64,000 nucleotides of DNA from an uncultured Alphaproteobacteria bacterium. Its GTDB lineage: Bacteria; Pseudomonadota; Alphaproteobacteria; RF32; CAG-239. Every line of letters starts with the position of its first letter. Within the stretch, counting starts at the first letter, position 1. Both the position numbers and the translations under genes were made by a program. Location: the NCBI GenBank assembly GCA_944391505.1, contig CALXTV010000002.1, forward strand, positions 89,787-153,786, read 5' to 3'. Shown here piece after piece: positions 7,498 through 15,892 of the stretch. Under the pieces are notes generated by a model that did no database searches, was not told the origin of the DNA, and was given only the letters and a program-made list of their open reading frames with translations.

Positions 7498-8454
7498 TCA
7501 GGCCAGAACCAACTTGGCCAGCGCTTCACCGTCTACGGACGACAATCCCTTGGCAATGCTGGAACTGACGCTTGCCGCACAAAAACCGAATTCGCAACAG
7601 GCCGCCACCGACAACAACGCACCTATCCGCCGGGTTAAATCCAAACGGGTCGGCAGCAAAAATCGAGCGCCGATTTCGGCAAAGACATCGGCTATTTCGA
7701 CCGCTTCAAAAGTATTCTTGCCGGCGTCCATGGTCAGAATCATATCGGCACGCACGGCTTCGGTCAGTATGCTGACCTTTTCAACCTCATCGGCCAGAAA
7801 AGGATTGATTCCGGGCGTGTCTATCAAAACCAACGAATATTTCCGCCGGGCTTCTTCGACGGCGTCGTAAAGGCCGCGCGGCGTTTTCACAAAGCGGAAA
7901 TCAGTGCCGAGAATATCGGCAAATGCCTGCAACTGACTGTTAGCGCCGGCGCGGACATTGTCGGTTGAGATAATGCAAGCGCTCAGTTTTTGAATTTTTG
8001 CCTGGGTCGCCGTCTTGGCTATTGCCGTTGATTTTCCCGAACCCGGCACCCCCATAAACAATTTAACCGGCTGCCGACAATCCAAAATATCCTGAAAATG
8101 AAACATCTGTGCAAAACAATGCGTTAAAAGCTCTTTATCATCCCGAATATTTGCTTCGACAGACATCTTACGGCAACCGGCCAGAATCCGTTCCTTAACA
8201 ATATCCAGCACGCCGTGATAATCCAGACTTTCGCGCAGTCGCCCGTCATCATATTTCCAACGCGCCGGTTTGACCTCAACCCGTTCATCCCGATTAAAAG
8301 AAATTTCGTCGGCGTCTTCAACAGCCGCCGTCAGTTCTATTTGTCCGGCAGCGTTTTTTTCCTGCGAAACGATGACGGCATCGGCGCCCAAAACTTCACG
8401 AACCTGAGCCAGGGCCGTCGGCATATCGGGGGCTGTAAAGTTTTTCAAGCGCAA
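7498..8454 (-). CDS. flhF: Flagellar SRP-like GTPase FlhF
   Basis: 318 residues. FlhF is an SRP-type GTPase that places polar flagella. An N-terminal B-like segment (MRLKNFTAPDMPTALAQVREVLGADAVIVSQE) is typical. The NG domain has a P-loop MGVPGSGKST near residues 134-143, STDNVRAGANSQLQ, and the G3 region LIDTPGINPF. The G4 TKxD-like motif is altered to LPTRLDLT, and the family is often 350-450 residues, so this is a compact form. It lies between flhA and flhG. Confidence 0.92.
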   Translation of the reverse strand: MRLKNFTAPDMPTALAQVREVLGADAVIVSQEKNAAGQIELTAAVEDADEISFNRDERVEVKPARWKYDDGRLRESLDYHGVLDIVKERILAGCRKMSVEANIRDDKELLTHCFAQMFHFQDILDCRQPVKLFMGVPGSGKSTAIAKTATQAKIQKLSACIISTDNVRAGANSQLQAFADILGTDFRFVKTPRGLYDAVEEARRKYSLVLIDTPGINPFLADEVEKVSILTEAVRADMILTMDAGKNTFEAVEIADVFAEIGARFLLPTRLDLTRRIGALLSVAACCEFGFCAASVSSSIAKGLSSVDGEALAKLVLA

Positions 8455-8465
8455 GGATATTCTCC

Positions 8466-10589
8466 TTAAATCTGACCGACGGTTTTAATTTTGGCTTTGG
8501 GATGTATCTCATTTTGAGACATAACGACCGTCAGCGGCCGGAAACGTTCGATAATCGAACGAACAAAAGGCCTGATGGCCGGGCTGGTCAGCAAAACCGC
8601 CGTTTCGCCCTTAACGGCAAGATCTTCCAAAACATTACGGACTTTGGTAATAAAACTCTGCAACGCCGTTGGCGCCATGGCCAACTGGCGTTCGTCGCCC
8701 TCGCCGATGATAGATTCGGCAAAGGCGTGTTCCCATTCCGGAGACAACGTTACCAAGGGGATAACACCGAACTCGTTGGTGTTGGCATTAGACAACTGGC
8801 GTGCCAGACGCGTGCGCACATGTTCGGTTATCATCATCAGCGAACGGGTCGTGGATATGGCTTCGGAAATGCCCTCGAGAATGGTCGGCAAATCGCGAAT
8901 GGAAACCCGTTCCTGAAGCAGATTCTGCAGAATACGCTGAACGGCGCCGAGGCTGACCTTGCTCGGAATAAGCTCTTTGACAAGTTTTTGCTGCTCTTTA
9001 TCCATTTCGTCAAGCAACTTCTGCGTTTCGGCATAAGACAACAATTCGGGCATGTTGTCTTTGACAAGCTCGGTAATATGCGTGGTTACCACGGTCGAGG
9101 GATCGACTACCGTATAGCCGCGGAACATCGCTTCTTCACGGTAAGACTGGTCGACCCACATGGCCTTGAGGCCAAAAGTCGGTTCCGTCGTCGCCTCGCC
9201 GGGCAGCGTAATCGGTTCGCCGCGGGGATCCATAACCAGTAGCTGAGTGGGACGAAGTTCGCCTTTTCCGGCCTTGACTTCTTTAATGTAAATATTGTAT
9301 TCGTTGGCTTCCAACTGCATATTGTCCTGAATGCGGATGGAGGGCATGACAAATCCCAGTTCCGAGGCCAAAGCACGGCGCAGCGCCTTAATCTGGTCGG
9401 TCAGTTTGCGGTTGGTTTCCTCATTAATCAGCGGCAGCAAACCGTAACCGATTTCCAGTCTGATGAGGTCAATACGCAACGCATTGGCAATCGGCTCGTC
9501 GGCCGCTTTGGCCGCCGCTCTCTGTTTTTTCTCCTGCTCCATTACCGCCTGCGCCTGCTCCGCGGCAATCTGCTGTTGTTTGTTCAGATAATAAGCCGTA
9601 CCGCCGGTTAATGAGGCCAACAAAACAAACGGAAAGGCAGGCGTTCCCGGCAGCATGCCCAGCGCCAGCGCCAGAAAGGACGACATTCCGAGCGCTTTCG
9701 GATAATTGGCCAGTTGGTCAAACAAAACTTTGTCCGTCGCGTCGGTCATACCGGCCTTGGAAACCAAAATACCGGCAGCAACAGAAATAATCAATGCCGG
9801 AACCTGCGCTACCAAGCCATCGCCGACGGTCAGGCGGGTGTATGTTTCGGCGGCTTGAGAAAAAGTCAGGTCATTTTGCACCATGCCGATGATGATACCG
9901 GCAACAATATTAATGAAAGTGATTATCAAACCGGCAATTGCATCGCCGCGAACAAATTTTGAGGCACCGTCCATGGCTCCGTAAAAAGAACTTTCTTTTG
10001 CCAAATCTTCACGACGGGAACGGGCTTCTTCTTCCGTAATCAGGCCGGAAGACAGATCCGCATCAATAGCCATCTGTTTGCCGGGCATGGCATCCAGAGC
10101 AAAGCGGGCGGCAACCTCGGCAATACGGCCGGAACCTTTGGTAATAACCACAAAATTGACAATAACCAGAATGGCAAAAACAATCACGCCGATGACAAAG
10201 CTGTTGCCCATAATGAAGCCGCCGAAAGCCTCAATAACTTCACCGGCGGCATCCGGCCCCAGATAGCCGCGGGACAAAATCAGTCTGGTTGACGCCAGAT
10301 TCAGCGACAGTCTGTACATGGTGGTAATCAGCAAGACCAGCGGAAAAGCGCTGAATTCGGTCGGTTTTTCGATAAAGATGGCCGTCATCAATACAATACA
10401 GGCCATGGTGATGGACAAAGCCAGCGCAATATCCAAAAGCCAGGCCGGCATCGGCAAAATCAAGATGACCAGCATCAAAACGATACCGAAAGCAAAGAGG
10501 ATATCGCCCCGTTTGGTTGAAGCGATAAGCAGATCCTTAAAAGATTTGGCGCCGAACATTGCGGCGTTATTTTGCGGTTTCTTTGCCAT
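8466..10589 (-). CDS. flhA: Flagellar export gate protein FlhA
   Basis: 707 residues. FlhA forms the nonameric ring of the flagellar type III export gate. The first half holds eight predicted membrane helices; the FHIPEP-family signature region GKQMAIDADLSSGLI with EEEARSRREDLAKESSFYGAMDGASKFVRGD is intact. The cytoplasmic half contains the vWA-like and ring-forming domains (RIQDNMQLEANEYNI, VSIRDLPTILEGISE, ALQSFITKVRNVLEDLA). Normal length. It is cotranscribed with flbD upstream and flhF downstream, with 22- and 11-base gaps. Confidence 0.98.
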   Translation of the reverse strand: MAKKPQNNAAMFGAKSFKDLLIASTKRGDILFAFGIVLMLVILILPMPAWLLDIALALSITMACIVLMTAIFIEKPTEFSAFPLVLLITTMYRLSLNLASTRLILSRGYLGPDAAGEVIEAFGGFIMGNSFVIGVIVFAILVIVNFVVITKGSGRIAEVAARFALDAMPGKQMAIDADLSSGLITEEEARSRREDLAKESSFYGAMDGASKFVRGDAIAGLIITFINIVAGIIIGMVQNDLTFSQAAETYTRLTVGDGLVAQVPALIISVAAGILVSKAGMTDATDKVLFDQLANYPKALGMSSFLALALGMLPGTPAFPFVLLASLTGGTAYYLNKQQQIAAEQAQAVMEQEKKQRAAAKAADEPIANALRIDLIRLEIGYGLLPLINEETNRKLTDQIKALRRALASELGFVMPSIRIQDNMQLEANEYNIYIKEVKAGKGELRPTQLLVMDPRGEPITLPGEATTEPTFGLKAMWVDQSYREEAMFRGYTVVDPSTVVTTHITELVKDNMPELLSYAETQKLLDEMDKEQQKLVKELIPSKVSLGAVQRILQNLLQERVSIRDLPTILEGISEAISTTRSLMMITEHVRTRLARQLSNANTNEFGVIPLVTLSPEWEHAFAESIIGEGDERQLAMAPTALQSFITKVRNVLEDLAVKGETAVLLTSPAIRPFVRSIIERFRPLTVVMSQNEIHPKAKIKTVGQI

Positions 10590-10611
10590 TGTCCGAATTA
10601 CTTAATCCCGT

Positions 10612-11928
10612 TTACATCTCCGGTATATCAAAACCTTCGTTCTGATACTGTTTGAGTTTGTTACGCAGCGTACGGATAGATATGCCGAGAATGTTGGCGG
10701 CCGTCGTTCGATTGCCCATGGTATGTTTCAGCGTGTCAATAATCAGGTTGCGCTCAACGCTGGCCACCGTATTGCCGACAAATTCGGCGCCGGTCATAAC
10801 CTCGTTTTCGTTTTTATTGATAACGGCGTCCTGAGAATCGAGGATAACGGCATCCTCGCCGATTTCTTTCCCGGTACTCAACAAAACGGCGCGATGCAGC
10901 GTGTTTTCCAATTCGCGGACATTTCCCGGCCAAAGGTAGTTCAATAGCTTTTGCTCGGCGGCTGCAGAAATCGGCTTTAAATCAATCTCGTTTAATTCCG
11001 AATATTTCTTGGCAAAATGTTTGGCCAAGACGATGATGTCGTCCGGACGTTCGCGCAGCGGCGGAATATTGATATTGACGACATTTAAACGATAGTACAA
11101 ATCCTGTCGGAAAGTTCCGCTTTTAACCGCTTCATCCAGATTTCGGTTGGAAGTGGCGATAATGCGCGTATCCACCTTTATCGGCGCCTTGCCGCCGATG
11201 CGATCGATTTCCTTTTCCTGAATGGCACGCAGCAACTTGGCCTGAATACGGATATCCATTTCGGAAATTTCATCAAGCAGCAGTGTTCCGCCGGAAGCTT
11301 CCTCAAATTTGCCGATACGGCGGGCAACGGCACCGGTAAAAGCGCCTTTTTCATAACCAAAAAGCTCGGACTCCAACAAGGTTTCGGGAATGGCGGCACA
11401 GTTGACGGCAACGAACTTTTTGTTGGCGCGCTTGGAATTGTCATGAACAAAACGGGAAAAAATTTCCTTACCGGTTCCCGACTCTCCGGTAATTAAAACG
11501 TTTGCTTCGGAAGGCGCAATCTGTTTGGCCAGTTTTAAGACCTGTTCGGTCTTTTTATCTCCGTAAATTAAAGCATGGTTTTCGCGGGTTGCCGCGGCCA
11601 AAACGGCGCCAATTAATTCCGGATCCGGCGGCAGAGGAATATATTCTTTGGCCCCCGCCTTAATGGCATTGACGGCCAACGTCGGATCATTTGATACGCC
11701 GGCAGCAACGACCAAAACATTTATTCGTTCGGCTTCAAGACAGGAAATAAACTTATGGACATCCAGTTTGACATCTATCATTACCAGTTCAATGGTTTTG
11801 CCGGAGCGCAGAATATCAAGCGCATTTTCAATTTTATCCGCCAACGAAACATGACCGCCCTGAGCTATGGCAATCTTGCTTGCCGCCCCAATCTGTCCGT
11901 CCAATGTTCCGACAATGAGCAGTTCCAT
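10612..11928 (-). CDS. flbD: Sigma-54-dependent flagellar regulator FlbD
   Basis: 438 residues. An N-terminal receiver-like domain spans about residues 1-115. An AAA+ sigma-54 activation domain follows, with Walker A GESGTGKE at 148-155 and the sigma-54 contact motif GAFTGA at 195-200. A Fis-type helix-turn-helix closes the protein (TTAANILGISIRTLRNKLKQY). Caulobacter FlbD likewise lies in the fliF operon and activates class III flagellar promoters. A matching sigma-54 promoter is visible before fliK in this window. The receiver keeps VMIDVKLD, but the usual N-terminal acidic pair is missing, so phosphorylation is uncertain. Confidence 0.93.
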   Translation of the reverse strand: MELLIVGTLDGQIGAASKIAIAQGGHVSLADKIENALDILRSGKTIELVMIDVKLDVHKFISCLEAERINVLVVAAGVSNDPTLAVNAIKAGAKEYIPLPPDPELIGAVLAAATRENHALIYGDKKTEQVLKLAKQIAPSEANVLITGESGTGKEIFSRFVHDNSKRANKKFVAVNCAAIPETLLESELFGYEKGAFTGAVARRIGKFEEASGGTLLLDEISEMDIRIQAKLLRAIQEKEIDRIGGKAPIKVDTRIIATSNRNLDEAVKSGTFRQDLYYRLNVVNINIPPLRERPDDIIVLAKHFAKKYSELNEIDLKPISAAAEQKLLNYLWPGNVRELENTLHRAVLLSTGKEIGEDAVILDSQDAVINKNENEVMTGAEFVGNTVASVERNLIIDTLKHTMGNRTTAANILGISIRTLRNKLKQYQNEGFDIPEM

Positions 11929-11940
11929 TTTTTTGCAATC

Positions 11941-12294
11941 CTATTTGGTCACCGATTTGACAATCTCGGTCATGGTAATGCCCAGCTTATCGTCAACGAC
12001 CACAACCTCGCCGCGGGCAACCAGATTGTTGTTGACGTAAATATCTATTGCCTCGCCGACCTTGCGGTCCAGCTCAATAATGGCGCCCTTATTCAGTTTA
12101 AGCAGTTGGCTGACCTTCATTTTAGTTTTGCCGAGAATGGCCGAAACCTTGACCGGAATATCATAAACGGCCTCCAGATCGCTGGCCGAACTGGGGATAT
12201 CGAAATTGTCGTCAAGGCTTTCTTTTTTGAGTATCGGCTCATCGTCCATTCCGGCGCTTTCGCTCAACTCATCCAGTTCCAAATTTTCACTCAT
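11941..12294 (-). CDS. fliN: Flagellar motor switch protein FliN
   Basis: 117 residues. The C-terminal SpoA domain is clear (YDIPVKVSAILGKTKMKVSQLL, then GAIIELDRKVGEAIDIYVNNNLVARGEVVVV). An acidic N-terminal tail of about 40 residues precedes it. FliN forms the C-ring with FliG and FliM and docks FliH. Its start overlaps the fliH stop by 8 bases, consistent with coupled synthesis of the two partners. Confidence 0.94.
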   Translation of the reverse strand: MSENLELDELSESAGMDDEPILKKESLDDNFDIPSSASDLEAVYDIPVKVSAILGKTKMKVSQLLKLNKGAIIELDRKVGEAIDIYVNNNLVARGEVVVVDDKLGITMTEIVKSVTK

Positions 12295-13036
12295 CGTTTT
12301 TCTTCCCTTCAGGCTTGTCCGCCAACATATCTTTGATTTTTTCGCCCAATGCGGCCGAATTTCTCTCTACACCGCCGTTTTCCCATTCAACGCGACAATC
12401 CGACTTTTCTATCGAAGCATCTTTATGCAGGGAGATTTTACCTTCAAAATCATAGCTGTTGGCCAGTTTTGCAATCGTTTCCTGCACATATGATATAATA
12501 TCGGGATGAATATAGAAAGACAATTTTGCTTCGTTTTTAAAACTGTTGAAATTCTCCGCAATAAATTTTTTAACAATCTCGGCCGCATTTTCCGCCGTCA
12601 GGTTCGGTACAAGTTTTTCAACAACGGCACGCGCCAGCGCAAAGGCCTCCTGCTCCGCATTTTCTTCCGCTTTGGAAGAATCGGCAATCAGCGTTGTCAG
12701 CTTATTACCTATGTTTTCAAGCAAAGCAGCCATCGTACTTTCAATCCCGTCGCGGGCAGTCTGCAAGCCGCGTTCATAAGCCTCCTGTTCGGCGGCTTTC
12801 AGCTTTTCGGCGACCTCTTCTTCGGTAAAGGTTTTTATTTCCGGTTCCGGCGGCAAAGGTTCCGCTTCATATTCAACCTCCGTTATTTCTTCTTTCGGTT
12901 CTTCCGGCTCGACAACCGGTTCAGGTTCGGCTACGGGCGGGGTTTCCGGTTCGGGTTCGATGACAGCCTCCGGTTTGTTTTTTTTCTTTTCCTCGATAAC
13001 GAAATTATCAAACAGAAATTTTCTGAGTTCCGCCAT
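12287..13036 (-). CDS. fliH: Flagellar assembly protein FliH
   Basis: 249 residues. The N-terminal 80 residues are a Pro/Glu-rich linker (EPEPETPPVAEPEPVVEPEE). A long helical segment and a V-ATPase-E-like C-terminal domain follow (EKLVPNLTAENAAEIVKKFI, LSFYIHPDIISYVQETIA, WENGGVERN). FliH inhibits the export ATPase FliI and links it to the C-ring. Assignment rests on domain layout and position between fliG and fliN, the same order as in Caulobacter (flbE). Confidence 0.85.
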   Translation of the reverse strand: MAELRKFLFDNFVIEEKKKNKPEAVIEPEPETPPVAEPEPVVEPEEPKEEITEVEYEAEPLPPEPEIKTFTEEEVAEKLKAAEQEAYERGLQTARDGIESTMAALLENIGNKLTTLIADSSKAEENAEQEAFALARAVVEKLVPNLTAENAAEIVKKFIAENFNSFKNEAKLSFYIHPDIISYVQETIAKLANSYDFEGKISLHKDASIEKSDCRVEWENGGVERNSAALGEKIKDMLADKPEGKKNDE

Positions 13037-13049
13037 AACCCGTAATCCG

Positions 13050-14072
13050 TTAATAAATCAACTCGTCGCTGTCCTTGCCTTCGCTGATGACAATCTCGCC
13101 GGCATTGGACAGTTCCTTGGTTGTGGTAACGATATACTGCTGAGCTTCTTCAACATCGCGCAGGCGAACCGGCCCCATGGCTTCCATATCTTCCTTGATG
13201 ATTTTTCCGGCGCGGGAAGACATGTTATTGAAGAACAGATCTTTGATGGTTTCGGAAGCACCTTTCAAGGCTATTGCCAGCTTGTCCTTATCGACATTGC
13301 GCAGCAAAATCTGGATACCCTGGGAATCGACACGAACCAAATCTTCAAACGTAAACATGAGCGATTTGACGCGCTCGGCACTCTCGCGGTTGCGTTCTTC
13401 CAAGGCTTCCATGAAACGCCCTTCGGTATTGCGATCCAAAGAGTTGAAAATATCAGCAATAAGTTCGTGCGAATCGCGCCGGGTCGACTTGGAAAGGTTG
13501 GACATGAACTCTTTGCGCAGCGTTTTTTCCAAAGCATCAAGCACTTCTTTTTGAACCGAATCCATCCGCAACATACGCATAACGATTTCCATGGCAAAAT
13601 TTTCCGGCAACAGGGCAATAACCTTGGCCGCGTGCTCTGCCTTAATTTTGGAGAGAATAACCGCAATCGTCTGCGGATATTCGTTTTTGAGATAATTGGC
13701 CAGGACGTGTTCGTTGACGTTGCCCAACTTATCCCACATGGTGCGGCCGGCAGGGCCGCTGATTTCTTCCATAATGGCCGCAACGCGGTCTTTGTCCAGC
13801 GTTTTGGACAGCAGACGCTCCGTGCTTTCAAACGTGCCGATAAGCGCTCCGGTGTTGGACGACTTCTCCGTAAACTCCTGAAACAGTTGTTCTACCACGT
13901 TGGAATTGACTTTTCCCAGACTGGCCATAATTACCGAAAGCTCTTTAATCTCCTCATCATCCATCAGGGCAAAAATCTGCGCCGACTTGTCTTCGTCCAG
14001 CGACATCATCAGAATAGCCGCCTTTTGTTGACCGGAAAGTAAATTATAATCGTCTATTACATTTTGCTTCAT
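13050..14072 (-). CDS. fliG: Flagellar motor switch protein FliG
   Basis: 340 residues, normal length. FliG is the C-ring protein that meets the stator. Armadillo-like segments are visible (LSGQQKAAILMMSLDEDKSAQIFALMDDEEIKEL, YPQTIAVILSKIKAEHAAKVIALLPE). The torque-generating C-terminal domain is present (FEDLVRVDSQGIQILLRNVDKDKLAIALKG, MSSRAGKIIKEDMEAMGPVRLRDVEEAQ). It lies between fliF and fliH with gaps of about 15 bases. Confidence 0.98.
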   Translation of the reverse strand: MKQNVIDDYNLLSGQQKAAILMMSLDEDKSAQIFALMDDEEIKELSVIMASLGKVNSNVVEQLFQEFTEKSSNTGALIGTFESTERLLSKTLDKDRVAAIMEEISGPAGRTMWDKLGNVNEHVLANYLKNEYPQTIAVILSKIKAEHAAKVIALLPENFAMEIVMRMLRMDSVQKEVLDALEKTLRKEFMSNLSKSTRRDSHELIADIFNSLDRNTEGRFMEALEERNRESAERVKSLMFTFEDLVRVDSQGIQILLRNVDKDKLAIALKGASETIKDLFFNNMSSRAGKIIKEDMEAMGPVRLRDVEEAQQYIVTTTKELSNAGEIVISEGKDSDELIY

Positions 14073-14087
14073 GATATTATCCCAGTC

Positions 14088-15719
14088 TTAATTGCCGTCG
14101 CTGGAATAGAGCCAGCCGCGAATAATGTTGACCGCTGCATCGGGGTTCTTTTCGACAATGTCGTTAATCTTTTTGAGCGACGAAACTTTAATACGACCAT
14201 CAATCTTATTCATATTGATAAGCTCATCAATCTCGCTGTCTTCCTCGTTAAGAAAATTGGAAAGCAGCAGATTGTCTTCTTCGGCATTATCGCCCAGTAG
14301 GCGCCCCTCGTTACCGGATGCGCCGGTATCAAAGGCATTGTTAATCAGCGGACGGATAACCAATAAGATAACCAGAATTGCAACGATTGCAACGCCTATG
14401 CCTTCGGCAATGCGGATTAACTCGTCTTTGGTAAAGCCCATAATCAGGATTTCAGGTTTTTCTTCGATTTCCGGCTGATTGGACGCAAACTTCATATTGG
14501 CAACCTCGACCATATCGCCGCGTTCGGCATCAAAACCCACCGCCGACTTAACCAGCGAACGTATCTGTTCCATTTCTTCCGGTGTGCGTTCGCGATAAAC
14601 AAGCTTGCCTTCTTCATTCCGTTCATAAATGCCGTCAACGATAACGGCAACGCCCAAACGTTTGATAGTGCCGCCGTTTTTGACCTTGTTGCGAACAACT
14701 TTGGAAATCTCGTAATTAATCGTTTCTTCGGTCCTTGATTTTTCGGTAACGCCTCCGCTTCCAGAAGCAACCATGTCGCCGTTCGGAATATTTTGCGCCA
14801 CGGAAACGGGCTGTTCAAGATTGTTACTGGTGCTGTTGTCGGTTACGGAAGCCTGCGAGCGAACGACCTGCGAATCGGGATCATAAATTTCTTCATTGGT
14901 TACGACCTGATCAAAATCCATTTCCAGGCTCACCTGCGCACGCACCTTTCCTTCGCCGATGCTTTTTTCGAGCAAATTCTGCACCTGAAGCGACATTTTG
15001 CGCTCTTGTTCCAGGCGAAGCGCTTCGTTGTTGGCAACCGTTACAGCCTCTTCATCTTCAAAACCGCCGGTCAGCAAATTTCCAGCACTGTCAACGATAG
15101 AAACGTTTTTGACATCAAGCTTCGGCACGGCTGCCGCCACCAACTGCTGAATGGAATGAATGTTTTCGAGGCTCAGCTGTCCGCCGTCGGTTTTTATGAC
15201 CACCGAAGCGGTCGGGGTTCTCTCCTCCCGGGAAAACATTTCCCGTTTGGGCAAAACCAGATGAACACGTGCCGACTTAATATGATCCACAGAGCGAATC
15301 GTCCGTGCCAATTCGCCTTCCAGGGCGCGAATCAGATTGACATTCTGAACAAAGTTCGTTGAACCCAGAGCATCGGTATGGTCAAAAATTTCATAGCCGA
15401 CATTGGAACCTTTGGAGGCCATCGCAAGATCCGCCGTATCTATCCGCATTTTATTGACTTCCTCGGCGGGCACCAGAATTTCCGTACCGTTTTTGGTCAG
15501 GCGATATTTAATGTTGGCCGTTTCCAGGTGCTGGACAATCTGCTTGGCATCTTCCATTTCCAAATCGGTGTACAAAACTGCATAATCACCGGTGTTCAGC
15601 TTGGTCGCCAGATAAACAAAAAAACTGATCAGAAAGATGACAATCGCCGCAAGCGACGCCAAACGTCCGGGCGACAAGTCCTTGATACTCTGTATAAAAT
15701 TATTCACCAGATTCCCCAA
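14088..15719 (-). CDS. fliF: Flagellar MS-ring protein FliF
   Basis: 543 residues. FliF builds the inner-membrane MS ring. The first transmembrane helix is near residues 18-40 (SLAAIVIFLISFFVYLAT), and the ring-building motif domain follows (YAVLYTDLEMEDAKQIVQHL, ALEGELARTIRSVDHIKSARVHLVLP). The second helix is near residues 448-468 (VAIVAILVILLVIRPLI). The C-terminal tail that binds FliG is present (KIDGRIKVSSLKKINDIVEKNP). It is the first gene of the fliF-to-J-domain operon; an AT-rich leader of more than 100 bases precedes it. Confidence 0.98.
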   Translation of the reverse strand: MGNLVNNFIQSIKDLSPGRLASLAAIVIFLISFFVYLATKLNTGDYAVLYTDLEMEDAKQIVQHLETANIKYRLTKNGTEILVPAEEVNKMRIDTADLAMASKGSNVGYEIFDHTDALGSTNFVQNVNLIRALEGELARTIRSVDHIKSARVHLVLPKREMFSREERTPTASVVIKTDGGQLSLENIHSIQQLVAAAVPKLDVKNVSIVDSAGNLLTGGFEDEEAVTVANNEALRLEQERKMSLQVQNLLEKSIGEGKVRAQVSLEMDFDQVVTNEEIYDPDSQVVRSQASVTDNSTSNNLEQPVSVAQNIPNGDMVASGSGGVTEKSRTEETINYEISKVVRNKVKNGGTIKRLGVAVIVDGIYERNEEGKLVYRERTPEEMEQIRSLVKSAVGFDAERGDMVEVANMKFASNQPEIEEKPEILIMGFTKDELIRIAEGIGVAIVAILVILLVIRPLINNAFDTGASGNEGRLLGDNAEEDNLLLSNFLNEEDSEIDELINMNKIDGRIKVSSLKKINDIVEKNPDAAVNIIRGWLYSSDGN

Positions 15720-15827
15720 TCTTTAAAAAATCTTACATATTTCCCCATTTATTTTATGTATTAGCTTAAAAATATTCAGATTAAAACGATTAATTAACAT
15801 ATATTCACAGCCGCAGTCTGCAAAGAA

Positions 15828-15851
15828 AAGGCCGCCATTCTTGGCGGCCTT
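15828..15851 (-). terminator. Terminator after flgE
   Basis: On the minus strand the stem GGCCGCC/GGCGGCC is followed by TTTTCTTT. It separates the fliK-flgD-flgE unit from the fliF operon. Confidence 0.8.
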
Positions 15852-15892
15852 GACTTTAGGGGAGGAATTTTTAAGCAGATTTATTCTAAATC

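Noticed and set aside
12960..14042. Long plus-strand frame opposite fliG
   Set aside because: A shadow of fliG, which has clear family motifs; likewise the frames opposite thrS, flhA and the efflux genes.
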